The translations under genes were made by a program, and so were the position numbers. Positions 38,893-48,362 of a stretch of DNA of 64,000 bases are shown in pieces. Within the stretch, counting starts at the first letter, position 1. Every line of letters begins with the position of its first letter. The notes under the pieces were generated by a model that saw only the letters and a list, made by a program, of their open reading frames with translations, ran no database searches and was not told the origin of the DNA. The DNA lies in contig NZ_NNBL01000003.1 in the NCBI RefSeq assembly GCF_002803065.1, forward strand, positions 393,461 to 457,460, written 5' to 3'. The stretch is from Streptomyces sp. CB01635 (GTDB lineage Bacteria; Actinomycetota; Actinomycetes; Streptomycetales; Streptomycetaceae).

Positions 38893-40113
38893 ATGCGTGG
38901 TGGACCTTCGGTGCTCGGGATCGTACTGGCGGGCGGGGAGGGCAAGCGCCTGCTGCCACTCACCGCCGACCGGGCGAAACCGGCGGTCACCTTCGGCGGC
39001 ACGTACCGCCTCGTCGACTTCGTCCTGTCCAACCTCGTCAACGCGGACATCCTGCGTATCTGCGTCCTGACCCAGTACAAGTCGCACTCGCTCGACCGGC
39101 ACGTCACGACGACCTGGCGCATGTCGAGCCTGCTCGGCAACTACGTCACGCCCGTCCCGGCCCAGCAGCGCCTCGGCCCGCGCTGGTACCTGGGCAGCGC
39201 GGACGCCATCCTCCAGTCCCTGAACCTGGTCCACGACGAACAGCCCGACTACATAGCGGTGTTCGGCGCCGACCACGTCTACCGCATGGACCCGCGCCAG
39301 ATGCTCCAGCAGCACATCGAGAGCGGCGCGGGCGTCACGGTCGCGGGCATCCGCGTACCCCGCGCGGACGCCTCGGCGTTCGGGATCATCACGCCGGCCG
39401 GTGACGGAACGCGCGTGGACCGCTTCCTCGAGAAGCCGGCCGACCCGCCCGGCATCCCCGGCTCCCCGCACCAGGTCTTCGCCTCCATGGGCAACTACGT
39501 CTTCACCACGAAGACCCTCATCGACGCGTTGCAGCAGGACTCCGAGATGCCCAACTCCGTGCATGACATGGGTGGTTCGATCCTGCCGATGCTCACCGAA
39601 CGCGGCGTCGCCCAGCTCTACGACTTCGACGGCAACCACGTCCCCGGCGAGACGCCCCACGAGCACGGCTACTGGCGCGACGTCGGCACCCTCGACGCGT
39701 ACTACGAGGCCCACCTCGACCTGCTCTCGGACAAGCCCGCCTTCAACCTCGACAACCGGCGCTGGCCCATCTACACGCACCCCGGGCAGCTGCCGCCCGC
39801 CAAGTTCTGCGCGGGTGGCATCGCGGGCCAGTCGATCGTCAGCCCGGGCTGCGTCATCCGCGGCCAGGTCACCCGCTCCGTCCTCTCCCCGGGTGTCACC
39901 GTCGAGGAGGGCGCCGTCGTCCAGGGCTCGGTCCTGCACGACAACGTCCGGATCGGCAGGGGCGCCGTGGTGCGCGGAGCCGTGCTCGACAAGAACGTGG
40001 ACGTACCGCCGGGGGCGACCATCGGAGTCAACCCGGAGCGGGACGCCGAGCTGTACACGGTGTCGAAGGGCGGGGTGATCGCACTGGGGAAGGGCCGACA
40101 GGTCGTGGTCTGA
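38893..40113 (+). CDS. glgC: Glucose-1-phosphate adenylyltransferase
   Basis: A 406-residue ADP-glucose pyrophosphorylase supplying the glycogen pathway. The nucleotide-binding [14 protein letters not shown], the catalytic [11 protein letters not shown], the sugar-binding FLEKP and the C-terminal left-handed beta-helix (about 290-390) are all present. I chose the ATG at 38893 after GGGGG by family alignment; a GTG at 38875 is in frame. It is the second gene after glgA. Confidence 0.96.
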   Translation: MRGGPSVLGIVLAGGEGKRLLPLTADRAKPAVTFGGTYRLVDFVLSNLVNADILRICVLTQYKSHSLDRHVTTTWRMSSLLGNYVTPVPAQQRLGPRWYLGSADAILQSLNLVHDEQPDYIAVFGADHVYRMDPRQMLQQHIESGAGVTVAGIRVPRADASAFGIITPAGDGTRVDRFLEKPADPPGIPGSPHQVFASMGNYVFTTKTLIDALQQDSEMPNSVHDMGGSILPMLTERGVAQLYDFDGNHVPGETPHEHGYWRDVGTLDAYYEAHLDLLSDKPAFNLDNRRWPIYTHPGQLPPAKFCAGGIAGQSIVSPGCVIRGQVTRSVLSPGVTVEEGAVVQGSVLHDNVRIGRGAVVRGAVLDKNVDVPPGATIGVNPERDAELYTVSKGGVIALGKGRQVVV

Positions 40114-40229
40114 CCGTTCCTGCCCCCTCGTCGGCGGGTGCCCTGTGCCGTGTCTCGTTCGCAGGCTCCCGCTGTCGTGTCCCTTGACGAGTACACGCAC
40201 GCGCCAGAAGAATGACCGCGCTGCGTATT

Positions 40230-40241
40230 GACAACGTTGTC
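40230..40241. promoter_or_regulatory. LacI-type operator upstream of the GH92 gene
   Basis: GACAACGTTGTC is a perfect 12-bp palindrome of the form bound by actinobacterial LacI-family sugar repressors. It overlaps a TTGACA hexamer (40229-40234) and lies 25 bases before the GH92 start. No lacI gene is in the window next to it. Confidence 0.7.
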
Positions 40242-40266
40242 TAGTACTCGAGGAGGCGGTCTCGCC

Positions 40267-42609
40267 ATGAGATGGACCCAACGGCTGCGCGGAGCGGGGA
40301 CGGCGGTGGCGGCGGTCGCGCTCCTGGGCGGGGCGCTCGCCGTGCCGTCGGCCCAGGCGGCCGTGTCCGACGAGGGCCGGCTCACCGATCTGGTCAACCC
40401 GTTCATCGGCACCGAGAACGAGGGCAACACCTACCCGGGCGCCGCTGTGCCCTTCGGCATGGTGCAGTTCTCGCCCGACACGGGCCACAACACGGGTTAC
40501 GACTACTCCGAGAACCACATCCGCGGCTTCTCCACCGTGCATCTGTCCGGTGTCGGCTGCGGCCTCGGTGGCGATCTGCCCGTGCTGCCCACGACCGGCG
40601 ACATCACGTCGACCGACTACGCCAAGTACGCGGCCGAGTTCAGCCACGACAACGAGAAGGCCAGCCCCGGCTCGTACAAGGTCGGTCTGAAGACGGGCAT
40701 CGAGGCCGAGCTGACCGCGACCAAGCGGACCGGCGTGCAGCGCTACACCTTCCCCGCCACCGACAAGGCCAACGTCCTCATCAACGCAGGCCAGTCGCTG
40801 CACAAGACCCTGAACACCAAGGTCGAGATCCTCGACAACCGCACCGTCCGCACGGCCATCACCGGCAGCGGCTTCTGCCAGGACACGAAGCCGTACACGG
40901 TGTACACGATCACCCGCTTCGACCGGCCGTTCACGACGTCGGGCACCTGGAAGGGCGACGCGGTCACCGAGGGCTCCAAGGAGTCGACGGCCGGCGGCGA
41001 ACGCAGCGGCGCGTTCGTGCGCTTCGACACCTCCAAGGACCGCAGCGTCGAGGCGACCACGGCGATCTCGTACGTCGACGCGAAGGGCGCGGCGCTCAAC
41101 CTGCGTTCCGAGGGCGGCCGTTCGTACGACCGTGTCGAGCATGCCGCGCAGGCCGCGTGGGAGGACCGGCTCGACGACGTCAAGGCGCAGGGCGGCAGCG
41201 ACACGCTCCGCCGCACCTTCTACTCGTCCCTGTACCGCTCGTTCCTCGCGCCGAACATCGGCAGCGACGTCGACGGCCGCTACACCGGCTGGGACCAGAA
41301 GATCCACCGCGCCAAGGGCTACACGTACTACCAGAACTGGTCCCTCTGGGACACCTATCGCACGCAGGCGCAGCTCCTGTCGCTGCTCGCGCCGCGCGAG
41401 TCCCGCGACATGGCGATCTCCGTCATCAAGATCGACGAGGAGAGCGGCTGGCTGCCCAAGTGGGGCTACGGCACGGTCGAGACGAACATCATGACGGGTG
41501 ACCCGGTCACTCCGTTCCTGACGAACGCCTATCAGCAGGGTCTGCTCAAGGGGTACGAGGAGCAGGCGTACCGCGCGCTGAAGAAGAACGCCGACGGGGT
41601 CCCGCCCGCCGACTCCGCGCCGGTGGGCCGCGAGGCCAACAAGGAGTACATCGCGGACGGCTTCGCGCCGTACATCAAGGATCGCGCGCATGTGAAGCCG
41701 GGTGACTCCGACTACGACCACGGCGCCTCCGCGACCCTGGAGTACGCGCTGTCCGACGCGATGCTCGGGCAGATGGCGAAGGACCTGGGCCACAAGGACG
41801 ACGCGGCGCGCTACACACAGCGGGCGCAGAACTACCGGAAGATCTTCGACAGTTCGACCGGCTTCTTCCGGGCGCGGGACGCGGCGGGCACCTTCACGGG
41901 CCCGGCCGACCCCGCCAAGAGCGAGGGCTTCCACGAGGGCACGTCCTGGCAGTACCAGTGGCTCGTCCCGCAGGACCTGCCCGGGATGGTCGGCCTGATC
42001 GGCGGCACCAAGCCGGCCAACGACCGCCTCGACTCGTTCTTCGCGTACGACCAGCTGGTGCAGGACCCCGCGAAGACCGCCCGCGAGGTGTGGGTGAACG
42101 GTCCGTACGACTACTACAACGCGGACAAGTACAACCCGCAGAACGAGCCCGACCTGATCGCGCCCTACACGTACCTCTCGACCGGTCAGCCCTGGAAGAC
42201 GACCGACGTCGTGCACGCCGCGCTCACGCTCTTCACGGACGCCCCGACCGGCATGACCGGAAACGACGACCTCGGGACGATGTCCGCCTGGAACGTCCTG
42301 TCGTCGATCGGAATCTTCCCGGTCCAGCCCGGCACGGACACCTGGGGCCTGTCGACCCCGGTCTTCGAGCGGGTGGACGTCACCCTCGACCGGCGCTACT
42401 ACCCGAAGGGCCGCCTCACGGTGAAGGCGCCGGGGACGTCTGACTCGGCGCGGTACATCCAGTCGGCGCAGACCGACGGGACCGCTTTGAGGAAGACGTA
42501 TCTGACGACGGACGACATCCGCGGGCTGCGGGAGCTGTCCTTCACGGTCGGCGACAAGCCCTCCACCTGGGGCACCTCTGCCGACGCAGCGCCGCCGGCG
42601 CTGAAGTAA
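40267..42609 (+). CDS. Secreted GH92 alpha-mannosidase
   Basis: A 780-residue secreted exo-alpha-mannosidase, probably alpha-1,2. A Sec signal peptide (residues 1-31, SAQAA) precedes the N-terminal beta-sandwich (VNPFIGTENEGNTYPGAAVPFG) and the (alpha/alpha)6 catalytic domain with WSLWDTYR, GFHEGTSWQYQW and GNDDLGTMSAW, the last holding calcium-binding and catalytic acids. GAGGAGG lies 10 bases before the ATG. Such enzymes trim N-glycans and yeast mannan. Its LacI-type operator suggests induction by mannose-containing sugars. Confidence 0.95.
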   Translation: MRWTQRLRGAGTAVAAVALLGGALAVPSAQAAVSDEGRLTDLVNPFIGTENEGNTYPGAAVPFGMVQFSPDTGHNTGYDYSENHIRGFSTVHLSGVGCGLGGDLPVLPTTGDITSTDYAKYAAEFSHDNEKASPGSYKVGLKTGIEAELTATKRTGVQRYTFPATDKANVLINAGQSLHKTLNTKVEILDNRTVRTAITGSGFCQDTKPYTVYTITRFDRPFTTSGTWKGDAVTEGSKESTAGGERSGAFVRFDTSKDRSVEATTAISYVDAKGAALNLRSEGGRSYDRVEHAAQAAWEDRLDDVKAQGGSDTLRRTFYSSLYRSFLAPNIGSDVDGRYTGWDQKIHRAKGYTYYQNWSLWDTYRTQAQLLSLLAPRESRDMAISVIKIDEESGWLPKWGYGTVETNIMTGDPVTPFLTNAYQQGLLKGYEEQAYRALKKNADGVPPADSAPVGREANKEYIADGFAPYIKDRAHVKPGDSDYDHGASATLEYALSDAMLGQMAKDLGHKDDAARYTQRAQNYRKIFDSSTGFFRARDAAGTFTGPADPAKSEGFHEGTSWQYQWLVPQDLPGMVGLIGGTKPANDRLDSFFAYDQLVQDPAKTAREVWVNGPYDYYNADKYNPQNEPDLIAPYTYLSTGQPWKTTDVVHAALTLFTDAPTGMTGNDDLGTMSAWNVLSSIGIFPVQPGTDTWGLSTPVFERVDVTLDRRYYPKGRLTVKAPGTSDSARYIQSAQTDGTALRKTYLTTDDIRGLRELSFTVGDKPSTWGTSADAAPPALK

Positions 42610-42637
42610 CGGCACCGCACGCCCCACCAGCACCACG

Positions 42638-42668
42638 AGACCCGCCCCTTCATCGAGGGGGCGGGTCT
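42638..42668. terminator. Terminator after the GH92 gene
   Basis: An 11-base perfect stem (42638-42648 with 42658-42668) and a nine-base loop are followed by TAATCTGTTGTTT. It separates the mannosidase from the acyltransferase. Confidence 0.85.
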
Positions 42669-42767
42669 TAATCTGTTGTTTACTGTGTGTAGCTTGATCG
42701 TACTTGACCGTAATCACTGGAGAGCGGTTGACTGCTTTCCCCCGACGTCGACGCGAGAGCGGCCCAA

Positions 42768-44174
42768 GTGAACTCTCAGCAGTCCCAGCACTCTCGGCCC
42801 GCGCCGAGCCCGGACCTCCTCGCGCCACTCGACCTGGCCTTCTGGAACATCGAGTCCGCCGAACACCCGATGCACCTGGGCGCGTTGGGGGTGTTCGCCG
42901 CGGGCTCGCCGGGCGACGTCCAGCACGCGGTGGAGCTGCTCGCCGCCCGCGCCCCCGCGGTCCCCGGCCTGCGCATGCGCATCCAGGGGGTACGGATCCC
43001 CGTCGGCGGCGCGGCACGTGTGCCCGTACCCGACTTCGACCCGCTCGACCACGTACGGCTGGGCGAGCCCACCGCGGACTTCCACGCTGCGGCCGGCGCC
43101 CTGATGGAGCGGCCGCTCGACCGGGCGAGGCCCCCGTGGGAGGCACATGTCCTGCCGGGCGCGGACGGTACCTCGTTCGCCGTCCTGTTCAAGTTCCACC
43201 ACGCGCTGGCCGACGGGCTGCGGGCGCTGACGCTCGCCGCCGGGGTGATGGACCCGATGGACCTGCCCGTCTCGCGGACGGCGCCCGCCGTCGCGGCGCC
43301 CCGCGGGTTCCGGCTGCCGTTCCCCGGCATGCGCGACCTGCGGCTGGGCGACCTCGACCCGCGCAAGCTGCCCGGCCTCCTTCGGGAGGGCGCCTCCAGT
43401 GCCGTCACGGCGCTCGACATCGGCACCTCCGTCGTCCGCGCCACCTGGGACGTGCACACCTCGCCCGCCTTCTCCTCGAACGCCACGGGCACCCGCAGCA
43501 CCGAGGGCGTCGTCCTCGAACTCGACGATGTGCACCGGGTCCGCAAGACGGTCGGCGGCACCGTCAACGACGTCCTCATCGCCGTCGTCGCCGGGGCCCT
43601 GCGGCGCTGGCTCGACGAGCGCGGCAACGGCAGCGAAGGGGTACGTCCGCGGGCCCTGATCCCCGTCTCGCGGCGCCGCCCCCGCACGGCCCACCCCCAG
43701 GGCAACCGGCTCTCCGGCTACCTGGTGAAGCTGCCGGTCGACGAGCGGGACCCGCTCGCCCGGCTGCGCGCGGTCCGTACGGCCATGGACCACAACAAGG
43801 ACGCGGGCCCGCAGCGCGGCGCCGGCGCCGTGGCCCTGCTCGCGGACCATGTGCCGCCGCTCGGTCACATGATCGGCGGGCCCGTCGTCGCCCAGGCGGC
43901 CCGGCTCCTGTTCGACATCCTCGTCACGAGCGTGCCGCTGCCGAGCCTCGGCCTGCGGCTCGGCGGCTGCCCGCTCACCGAGGTCTACCCCCTCGCGCCA
44001 CTGGCCCAGGGACAGTCCCTCGCGGTCGCGGTGTCCACGTACCGGGGGCGTGTCCACTACGGCCTGGTCGCCGACGCGGCCGCGGTCCCCGACCTGGACG
44101 TACTCGCGACCGGCATCCGCGAGGAACTCGCGGCCCTGGTGCGCGTGTGCGAGACGGTGCGGGGGACGGCCTGA
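42768..44174 (+). CDS. Wax ester synthase/diacylglycerol acyltransferase
   Basis: A 468-residue WS/DGAT making triacylglycerol or wax esters from acyl-CoA. The catalytic HHALADG (HHxxxDG) is near residue 143, with the conserved PLDLAFWNIE start and GNRLSGYLVKLP later. It resembles the main S. coelicolor DGAT (SCO0958, from memory). It starts at a GTG. It acts at the membrane and lipid droplets. It is followed by the zinc-ribbon SDR gene. Confidence 0.94.
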   Translation: MNSQQSQHSRPAPSPDLLAPLDLAFWNIESAEHPMHLGALGVFAAGSPGDVQHAVELLAARAPAVPGLRMRIQGVRIPVGGAARVPVPDFDPLDHVRLGEPTADFHAAAGALMERPLDRARPPWEAHVLPGADGTSFAVLFKFHHALADGLRALTLAAGVMDPMDLPVSRTAPAVAAPRGFRLPFPGMRDLRLGDLDPRKLPGLLREGASSAVTALDIGTSVVRATWDVHTSPAFSSNATGTRSTEGVVLELDDVHRVRKTVGGTVNDVLIAVVAGALRRWLDERGNGSEGVRPRALIPVSRRRPRTAHPQGNRLSGYLVKLPVDERDPLARLRAVRTAMDHNKDAGPQRGAGAVALLADHVPPLGHMIGGPVVAQAARLLFDILVTSVPLPSLGLRLGGCPLTEVYPLAPLAQGQSLAVAVSTYRGRVHYGLVADAAAVPDLDVLATGIREELAALVRVCETVRGTA

Positions 44175-44291
44175 CGGGGGGCGGTCCGTCCTGACGGGGG
44201 AGGGGGCGGGCCGCGCCCTACGGCCGTACCTGATCAAGGTCAAGGACCGGCGTTCCCGGGAGGGCCCGGGAGCGGGATAAACTGCCCACTT

Positions 44292-44326
44292 GGCGGAATG
44301 TCGACAGCAGGTTGTAAGGTTCCGCC
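44292..44326 (+). promoter_or_regulatory. Inverted repeat in the leader of the zinc-ribbon SDR gene
   Basis: GGCGGAA (44292-44298) and TTCCGCC (44320-44326) are complementary arms 21 bases apart, followed by TTTTGGGAG. It lies 66 bases before the SDR start and could be an operator or a weak attenuator. Confidence 0.35.
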
Positions 44327-44392
44327 TTTTGGGAGTATCCGCGGTCACTCACAGCACGCCGCGGTCCGAGTGACGCGAGGAACGCAGCGGCG

Positions 44393-45904
44393 ATGACGAT
44401 GACAGAGGACAGCCCGACGGGCGCCACCGAAGCCATGGTGGTGTCGCAGGAGTCGTTCGGCCCCGGGATCGACCCCGAGCGGCTGGCCGTCTGCCTGAGC
44501 GTGCTCGACGAACTCGACAAGCTGGATGTGGACCACCCCGACGCGATCCAGGTCAGGCGCGCCACGGCCGGTGTCTACCGGACCGTGAAGCAGCGTCGCC
44601 GCCAGGAGCGCCGCGCCGCGAAGACCGCCCACGACAAGGCCGTCACCGAGGCGACCGCGACCGGCTCCGCCGAGCGCATCGACGACGAGACCGAGGGCCT
44701 TCTGCCGTCCTCGCAGGTCGGGGAGGGCAAGCTGGCGGGGATACTCCAGCGTCCCCGCTCCTGCTACACCTGCAAGGCCAGGTACGTGGAAGTCGACTAC
44801 TTCTACCACCAGCTCTGTCCCGAGTGCGCCGCCGTGAACCGCGCCAAGCGCGACATCCGCGCCGACCTCTCCGGCAAGCGCGCCCTGCTCACCGGCGGCC
44901 GCGCCAAGATCGGCATGTACATCGCGCTGCGCCTGCTGCGTGACGGCGCGCACACGACGATCACGACGCGCTTCCCCAAGGACGCCATCCGCCGCTTCAA
45001 GGCGATGGACGACTCGGCGGACTGGATGGACCGCCTGGAGGTCGTCGGCATCGACCTGCGGGACCCGGCCCAGGCCGTGGCGCTTGCCGAGCAGGTCGCC
45101 GAGCAGGGCCCGCTGGACATCCTCATCAACAACGCGACGCAGACCGTACGCCGGCTGCCCTCCGCGTACGCCGCCCTCGTCGAGGGCGAGAGCGCCCCGC
45201 TGCCGGCCGGTGAGCTCCCCGCCCACCACGTCATCGGCGCGTTCAACTCCGGCGCGGTCGACGGCCTGACCGCGCTGCCCGCCGGTATCTCCGGCCTGGA
45301 CGCCCAGAAGGTCGCCGATCTCGCCCTGGTCGCCGGCAACGCCAGCGTCGCCCGGCACCGCGACGGCAGCGCCATCGACGCGGGCGGCCTCGTCCCCGAC
45401 GTCGTCGACAGCAACACCTGGGTGCAGACGATCGAGCAGATCTCCCCGGTGGAGCTCCTCGAGACCCAGCTGTGCAACTACACGGCGCCGTTCATCCTGA
45501 TCAGCGCGCTGCGCCCGGCGATGGCCGACGCCGCGAAGAAGGCGTCCAGCGGACGCGCGTACGTCGTGAACGTCTCGGCGATGGAGGGCGTCTTCGGCCG
45601 CGGCTACAAGGGTGCGGGGCACCCGAACACGAACGCCGCGAAGGCCGCCATGAACATGGTGACGCGGACCAGCGCCCAGGAGATGTTCCAGACCGACGGC
45701 ATCCTCATGACCTCGGTCGACACGGGCTGGATCACCGACGAGCGCCCGCACTACGACAAGCTGCGCCTCGCCGACGAGGGCTTCCACGCCCCCCTCGACC
45801 TGATCGACGGAGCGGCCCGCGTCTACGACCCGGTCGTCCGGGGCGAGGCCGGCGAGGACCTGTACGGCGTCTTCATGAAGGACTACGCGCCCGGCAAGTG
45901 GTAG
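44393..45904 (+). CDS. Zinc-ribbon SDR-fold protein
   Basis: A 503-residue protein. The N-terminal 120 residues are helical and charged. A zinc ribbon follows (Cys124, Cys127, Cys142, Cys145; CYTC…CPEC), then an SDR-type Rossmann domain (about 160-500; LTGGRAKIGM, ILINNATQ, NVSAMEG). The YxxxK Tyr seems to be Thr (NTNAAK), so ordinary dehydrogenase chemistry is doubtful. CGAGGAACG precedes the ATG, and a second ATG lies two codons on. It is convergent with the next SDR, four bases away. Confidence 0.85.
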   Translation: MTMTEDSPTGATEAMVVSQESFGPGIDPERLAVCLSVLDELDKLDVDHPDAIQVRRATAGVYRTVKQRRRQERRAAKTAHDKAVTEATATGSAERIDDETEGLLPSSQVGEGKLAGILQRPRSCYTCKARYVEVDYFYHQLCPECAAVNRAKRDIRADLSGKRALLTGGRAKIGMYIALRLLRDGAHTTITTRFPKDAIRRFKAMDDSADWMDRLEVVGIDLRDPAQAVALAEQVAEQGPLDILINNATQTVRRLPSAYAALVEGESAPLPAGELPAHHVIGAFNSGAVDGLTALPAGISGLDAQKVADLALVAGNASVARHRDGSAIDAGGLVPDVVDSNTWVQTIEQISPVELLETQLCNYTAPFILISALRPAMADAAKKASSGRAYVVNVSAMEGVFGRGYKGAGHPNTNAAKAAMNMVTRTSAQEMFQTDGILMTSVDTGWITDERPHYDKLRLADEGFHAPLDLIDGAARVYDPVVRGEAGEDLYGVFMKDYAPGKW

Positions 45905-45908
45905 TGCC

Positions 45909-46730
45909 CTAGCGAGTGTCCGGCAGCCGGTGGCGGAGCTGCTGGTGGACGGAATCGGTCAGGTCCGGCGACGCGGCCCTGACCCGGGTTCCGCCGTCCA
46001 CCAGGAGGTCGGCGCCCGTCACCCAGGCCGCCTCGTCCGACACCAGCCAGCGCACCGCCCGGGCCACGTCCTGCGGCTCCCCGATCCGGCCCAGCGGCAG
46101 CCCCGCCGCCACGGACTCCTCGGCGTGCTCCCACACGAAGCGCGCCATCTCCGTGCGCACGAGCCCGGGCGATACGGAGTTGACCCGCACCAACGGAGCC
46201 AGTTCACCCGCGAGTTGCTGTGTCAGATGCAGCAGCGCCGCCTTGCTCGTCCCGTAGGCGCCCACGCGCGGGCCGACGTGTCCGGCGCCCTCGGTGCAGA
46301 TGTTCACCACGGCCCCGCCGTGCTCCGACATCCAGGCCCGCCAGGCGCACTGCACGAGCCGCAGCGGCGCCTCCACGTTGACTGTGAACGCCTCGCGCCA
46401 GACCTCCGGATCCGCCTCCATCAGCGGTCCGTACGGTTCATTGGTCGCGGCGTTGTTCACCAGGATGTCGAGCCGGCCGAACGCGTCGAGGGCCCGCTCC
46501 GTCAGCTCCCACAGATGCGCGGGGTCGGCGACGGACCCCGCCAGTCCCGTGGCTTCGGCGCCGCTCTTCGTCAGCGCGGCGACGGTCTCGCGGACCCCGT
46601 CCGGATCGCGCGCCGTCACACACACCCGCGCCCCGGCCGCCGCGAGCGCCACGGCGACGGCCCGGCCGATGCCCCGCGACCCCCCGGTCACGACGGCCAC
46701 CCTGCCTTCCAGCGAGAGCTCCGAAGTCAT
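45909..46730 (-). CDS. Short-chain dehydrogenase/reductase
   Basis: A 273-residue classical SDR with the cofactor loop TGGSRGIGRAV, NNAATN and the active-site YGTSK. The Arg after the first glycine block and VTARDPDG suggest NADP preference. It resembles 3-oxoacyl-ACP-reductase-like enzymes; substrate unknown. Start at ATG 46730. Confidence 0.92.
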   Translation of the reverse strand: MTSELSLEGRVAVVTGGSRGIGRAVAVALAAAGARVCVTARDPDGVRETVAALTKSGAEATGLAGSVADPAHLWELTERALDAFGRLDILVNNAATNEPYGPLMEADPEVWREAFTVNVEAPLRLVQCAWRAWMSEHGGAVVNICTEGAGHVGPRVGAYGTSKAALLHLTQQLAGELAPLVRVNSVSPGLVRTEMARFVWEHAEESVAAGLPLGRIGEPQDVARAVRWLVSDEAAWVTGADLLVDGGTRVRAASPDLTDSVHQQLRHRLPDTR

Positions 46731-46769
46731 GGGGCGTACCGTCTCATGACGGATCGTCAGTTCAACATG

Positions 46770-47351
46770 TCAACTACGTAGCGATGGTGTGAAGTTGGTG
46801 GAATGGAACCCCTGCGCGACCAGCTCCACCACGGGCCGCCAGTCCTCCATGACCCCCGCGTCGAGGCCCGCGACCTTGCCCGCGTCGTCCGCCTGACGCA
46901 GCGTCACGGCGTCGTCGGCCAGCGGGTCATGGGCGAACACCGCCGCCTCCTCGGGCGTCATCGGCCCGCCCTGCGTCTCCAGCGTCAGCGCGCTCTGCGG
47001 CGAAAGGCCGCGCGCCGGATCCGATGTCGCCAGGTAGCGCTTGGCCGGAACGTGCAGCTGCACAAGACGCGCGACCCGCTCCCCGAGCAGCCCCCGCACG
47101 GCGGCCGCCGCCGTGTCGGCGTGGCCCGCGTCGTCGCCCGGGCGCAGCAGGTGGCCTATGTCGTGGACGAGCCCCGCGAGCTGGAGCTCCTTGTCGCTGG
47201 GGTGGCCGCGGCGCAGGAGCGCGGCGGTCTGCAGCGCGTGGTCGTGCAGGTCGACGGGGTCGCCGCTGCGGTCGGGGGTGTCCCACGCGCCGCGGCAGGC
47301 GTGCAGAAGATCCATCAGCTCGTCGACGCTGCGCAGCTCGACCTGTGTCAT
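46770..47351 (-). CDS. PhnZ-like HD-domain oxygenase
   Basis: A 193-residue HD-domain protein. The metal ligands appear in order: HDHALQTA, GLVHDIGHLL, HADTA, LHVPAKRYL and QADDAGK. The HVPAKRYL … LETQGGPM block is typical of the PhnZ/TmpB family, whose mixed-valent di-iron centre cleaves the C-P bond of 1-hydroxy-2-aminoethylphosphonate-like substrates. GGAGGAG precedes the ATG. No phosphonate transporter or PhnY-type hydroxylase lies nearby. It could be a phosphonate oxygenase or related enzyme. Confidence 0.85.
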   Translation of the reverse strand: MTQVELRSVDELMDLLHACRGAWDTPDRSGDPVDLHDHALQTAALLRRGHPSDKELQLAGLVHDIGHLLRPGDDAGHADTAAAAVRGLLGERVARLVQLHVPAKRYLATSDPARGLSPQSALTLETQGGPMTPEEAAVFAHDPLADDAVTLRQADDAGKVAGLDAGVMEDWRPVVELVAQGFHSTNFTPSLRS

Positions 47352-47523
47352 GTGTGACTCCTCCCTGGGACCCGTAAGCCGGTGTTCCGGCAGGACACCA
47401 TGGCCATCTTTCGCCGGGGACAACGGGACATTAACGGCGCGTCCGGACCGGCTATAGGCTGACCGCGGACGGTGATCTTCACTGCCGGCGCGCGGCACTG
47501 GGCCGAGGAGGAGACGGACACGG

Positions 47524-48009
47524 ATGACAGGCGGGCAGTCCCCGGCGGCGGACGAACCCAGTGATCCGGACCTCGGCCTGCGCGTGCCGGCCCGGCGGCG
47601 CGGGGCCCTGCGGGTGCAGGGCCCGATCGTGGCGGTCGTCTCGCTCGGCGGCGCCGTGGGTGCCTGCGCCCGCTACGGCGCCGCGCTCCTGTGGCCCACC
47701 TCGCCCGGCGCCTTCCCGTGGACGACGATGTGGGTGAACGCGCTCGGCTGTTTCGTGATCGGCGTGTTCATGGTGATCATCAGCGATATGTGGGCGGCGC
47801 ACCGCCTGGTGCGGCCGTTCTTCGGCACCGGCGTCCTGGGCGGCTTCACCACGTTCTCCACGTACGCGGTGGACATCCAGCAGCTGGTGGACGCCGGCCG
47901 GGTCCGTACGGGCCTGGTCTATCTCGCGGCGACGCTCCTGGTGGCGCTCGCCGCGGTCGGGCTCGGGGTGGCGCTGACGCGCCGCGTTCTGGTGTGGAGG
48001 AAGCGATGA
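47524..48009 (+). CDS. crcB: Fluoride channel subunit CrcB/Fluc 1
   Basis: A 161-residue four-helix protein of the Fluc family with the conserved GGFTTFSTY that forms the central sodium site and phenylalanine track. It exports fluoride across the membrane as a dual-topology dimer. The first about 30 residues are a hydrophilic extension. GAGGAGGAGACGG lies before the ATG. It overlaps the DUF190 gene by ATGA, forming a three-gene operon with a second crcB. Confidence 0.94.
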   Translation: MTGGQSPAADEPSDPDLGLRVPARRRGALRVQGPIVAVVSLGGAVGACARYGAALLWPTSPGAFPWTTMWVNALGCFVIGVFMVIISDMWAAHRLVRPFFGTGVLGGFTTFSTYAVDIQQLVDAGRVRTGLVYLAATLLVALAAVGLGVALTRRVLVWRKR

Positions 48010-48362
48010 CGCGACTGACCGGCCGTGCCCTGCGACTGACGGTCTTCGTCGGTGAGAACCACACCTGGCGCCGCAAGCCCCTGTACAGCGAGATCGTGCA
48101 CCGGGCGCACAAGGCGGGCCTCGCGGGGGCGAGCGTCTTCCGCGGCATCGAGGGGTTCGGGGCGTCGTCCCTGATCCACACCTCGCGGCTGCTCTCGCTC
48201 AGCGAGGACCTGCCCATGGCCGTCGTGATCGTCGACACCGAGGAACGGGTCAGGGCGTTCCTGCCGGAGCTGGACGAGCTGGTGTCACAGGGCCTGGTCG
48301 TCCTCGACGACTGCGAGGTCATCCGGTACGTGGGCCGGGAGAACGGCGGAACGCGGGCGTGA
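48006..48362 (+). CDS. DUF190 domain protein
   Basis: A 118-residue PII-like (DUF190) protein ([35 protein letters not shown]). These beta-alpha-beta trimers bind nucleotides and often lie in crcB operons, where they may sense or gate fluoride export. The ATG overlaps the first crcB stop, and its stop overlaps the GTG of the second crcB. Confidence 0.92.
   Translation: MTRLTGRALRLTVFVGENHTWRRKPLYSEIVHRAHKAGLAGASVFRGIEGFGASSLIHTSRLLSLSEDLPMAVVIVDTEERVRAFLPELDELVSQGLVVLDDCEVIRYVGRENGGTRA

Noticed and set aside
37729..43146. Very long open frame on the minus strand (about 1800 codons)
   Set aside because: It is antisense to glgA, glgC, GH92 and WS/DGAT, all of which are clearly real; its composition (Arg/Gly/Val-rich) is the usual high-GC shadow.
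47402..47523. Fluoride riboswitch before the crcB operon
   Set aside because: I could not find the conserved crcB motif pseudoknot sequences.
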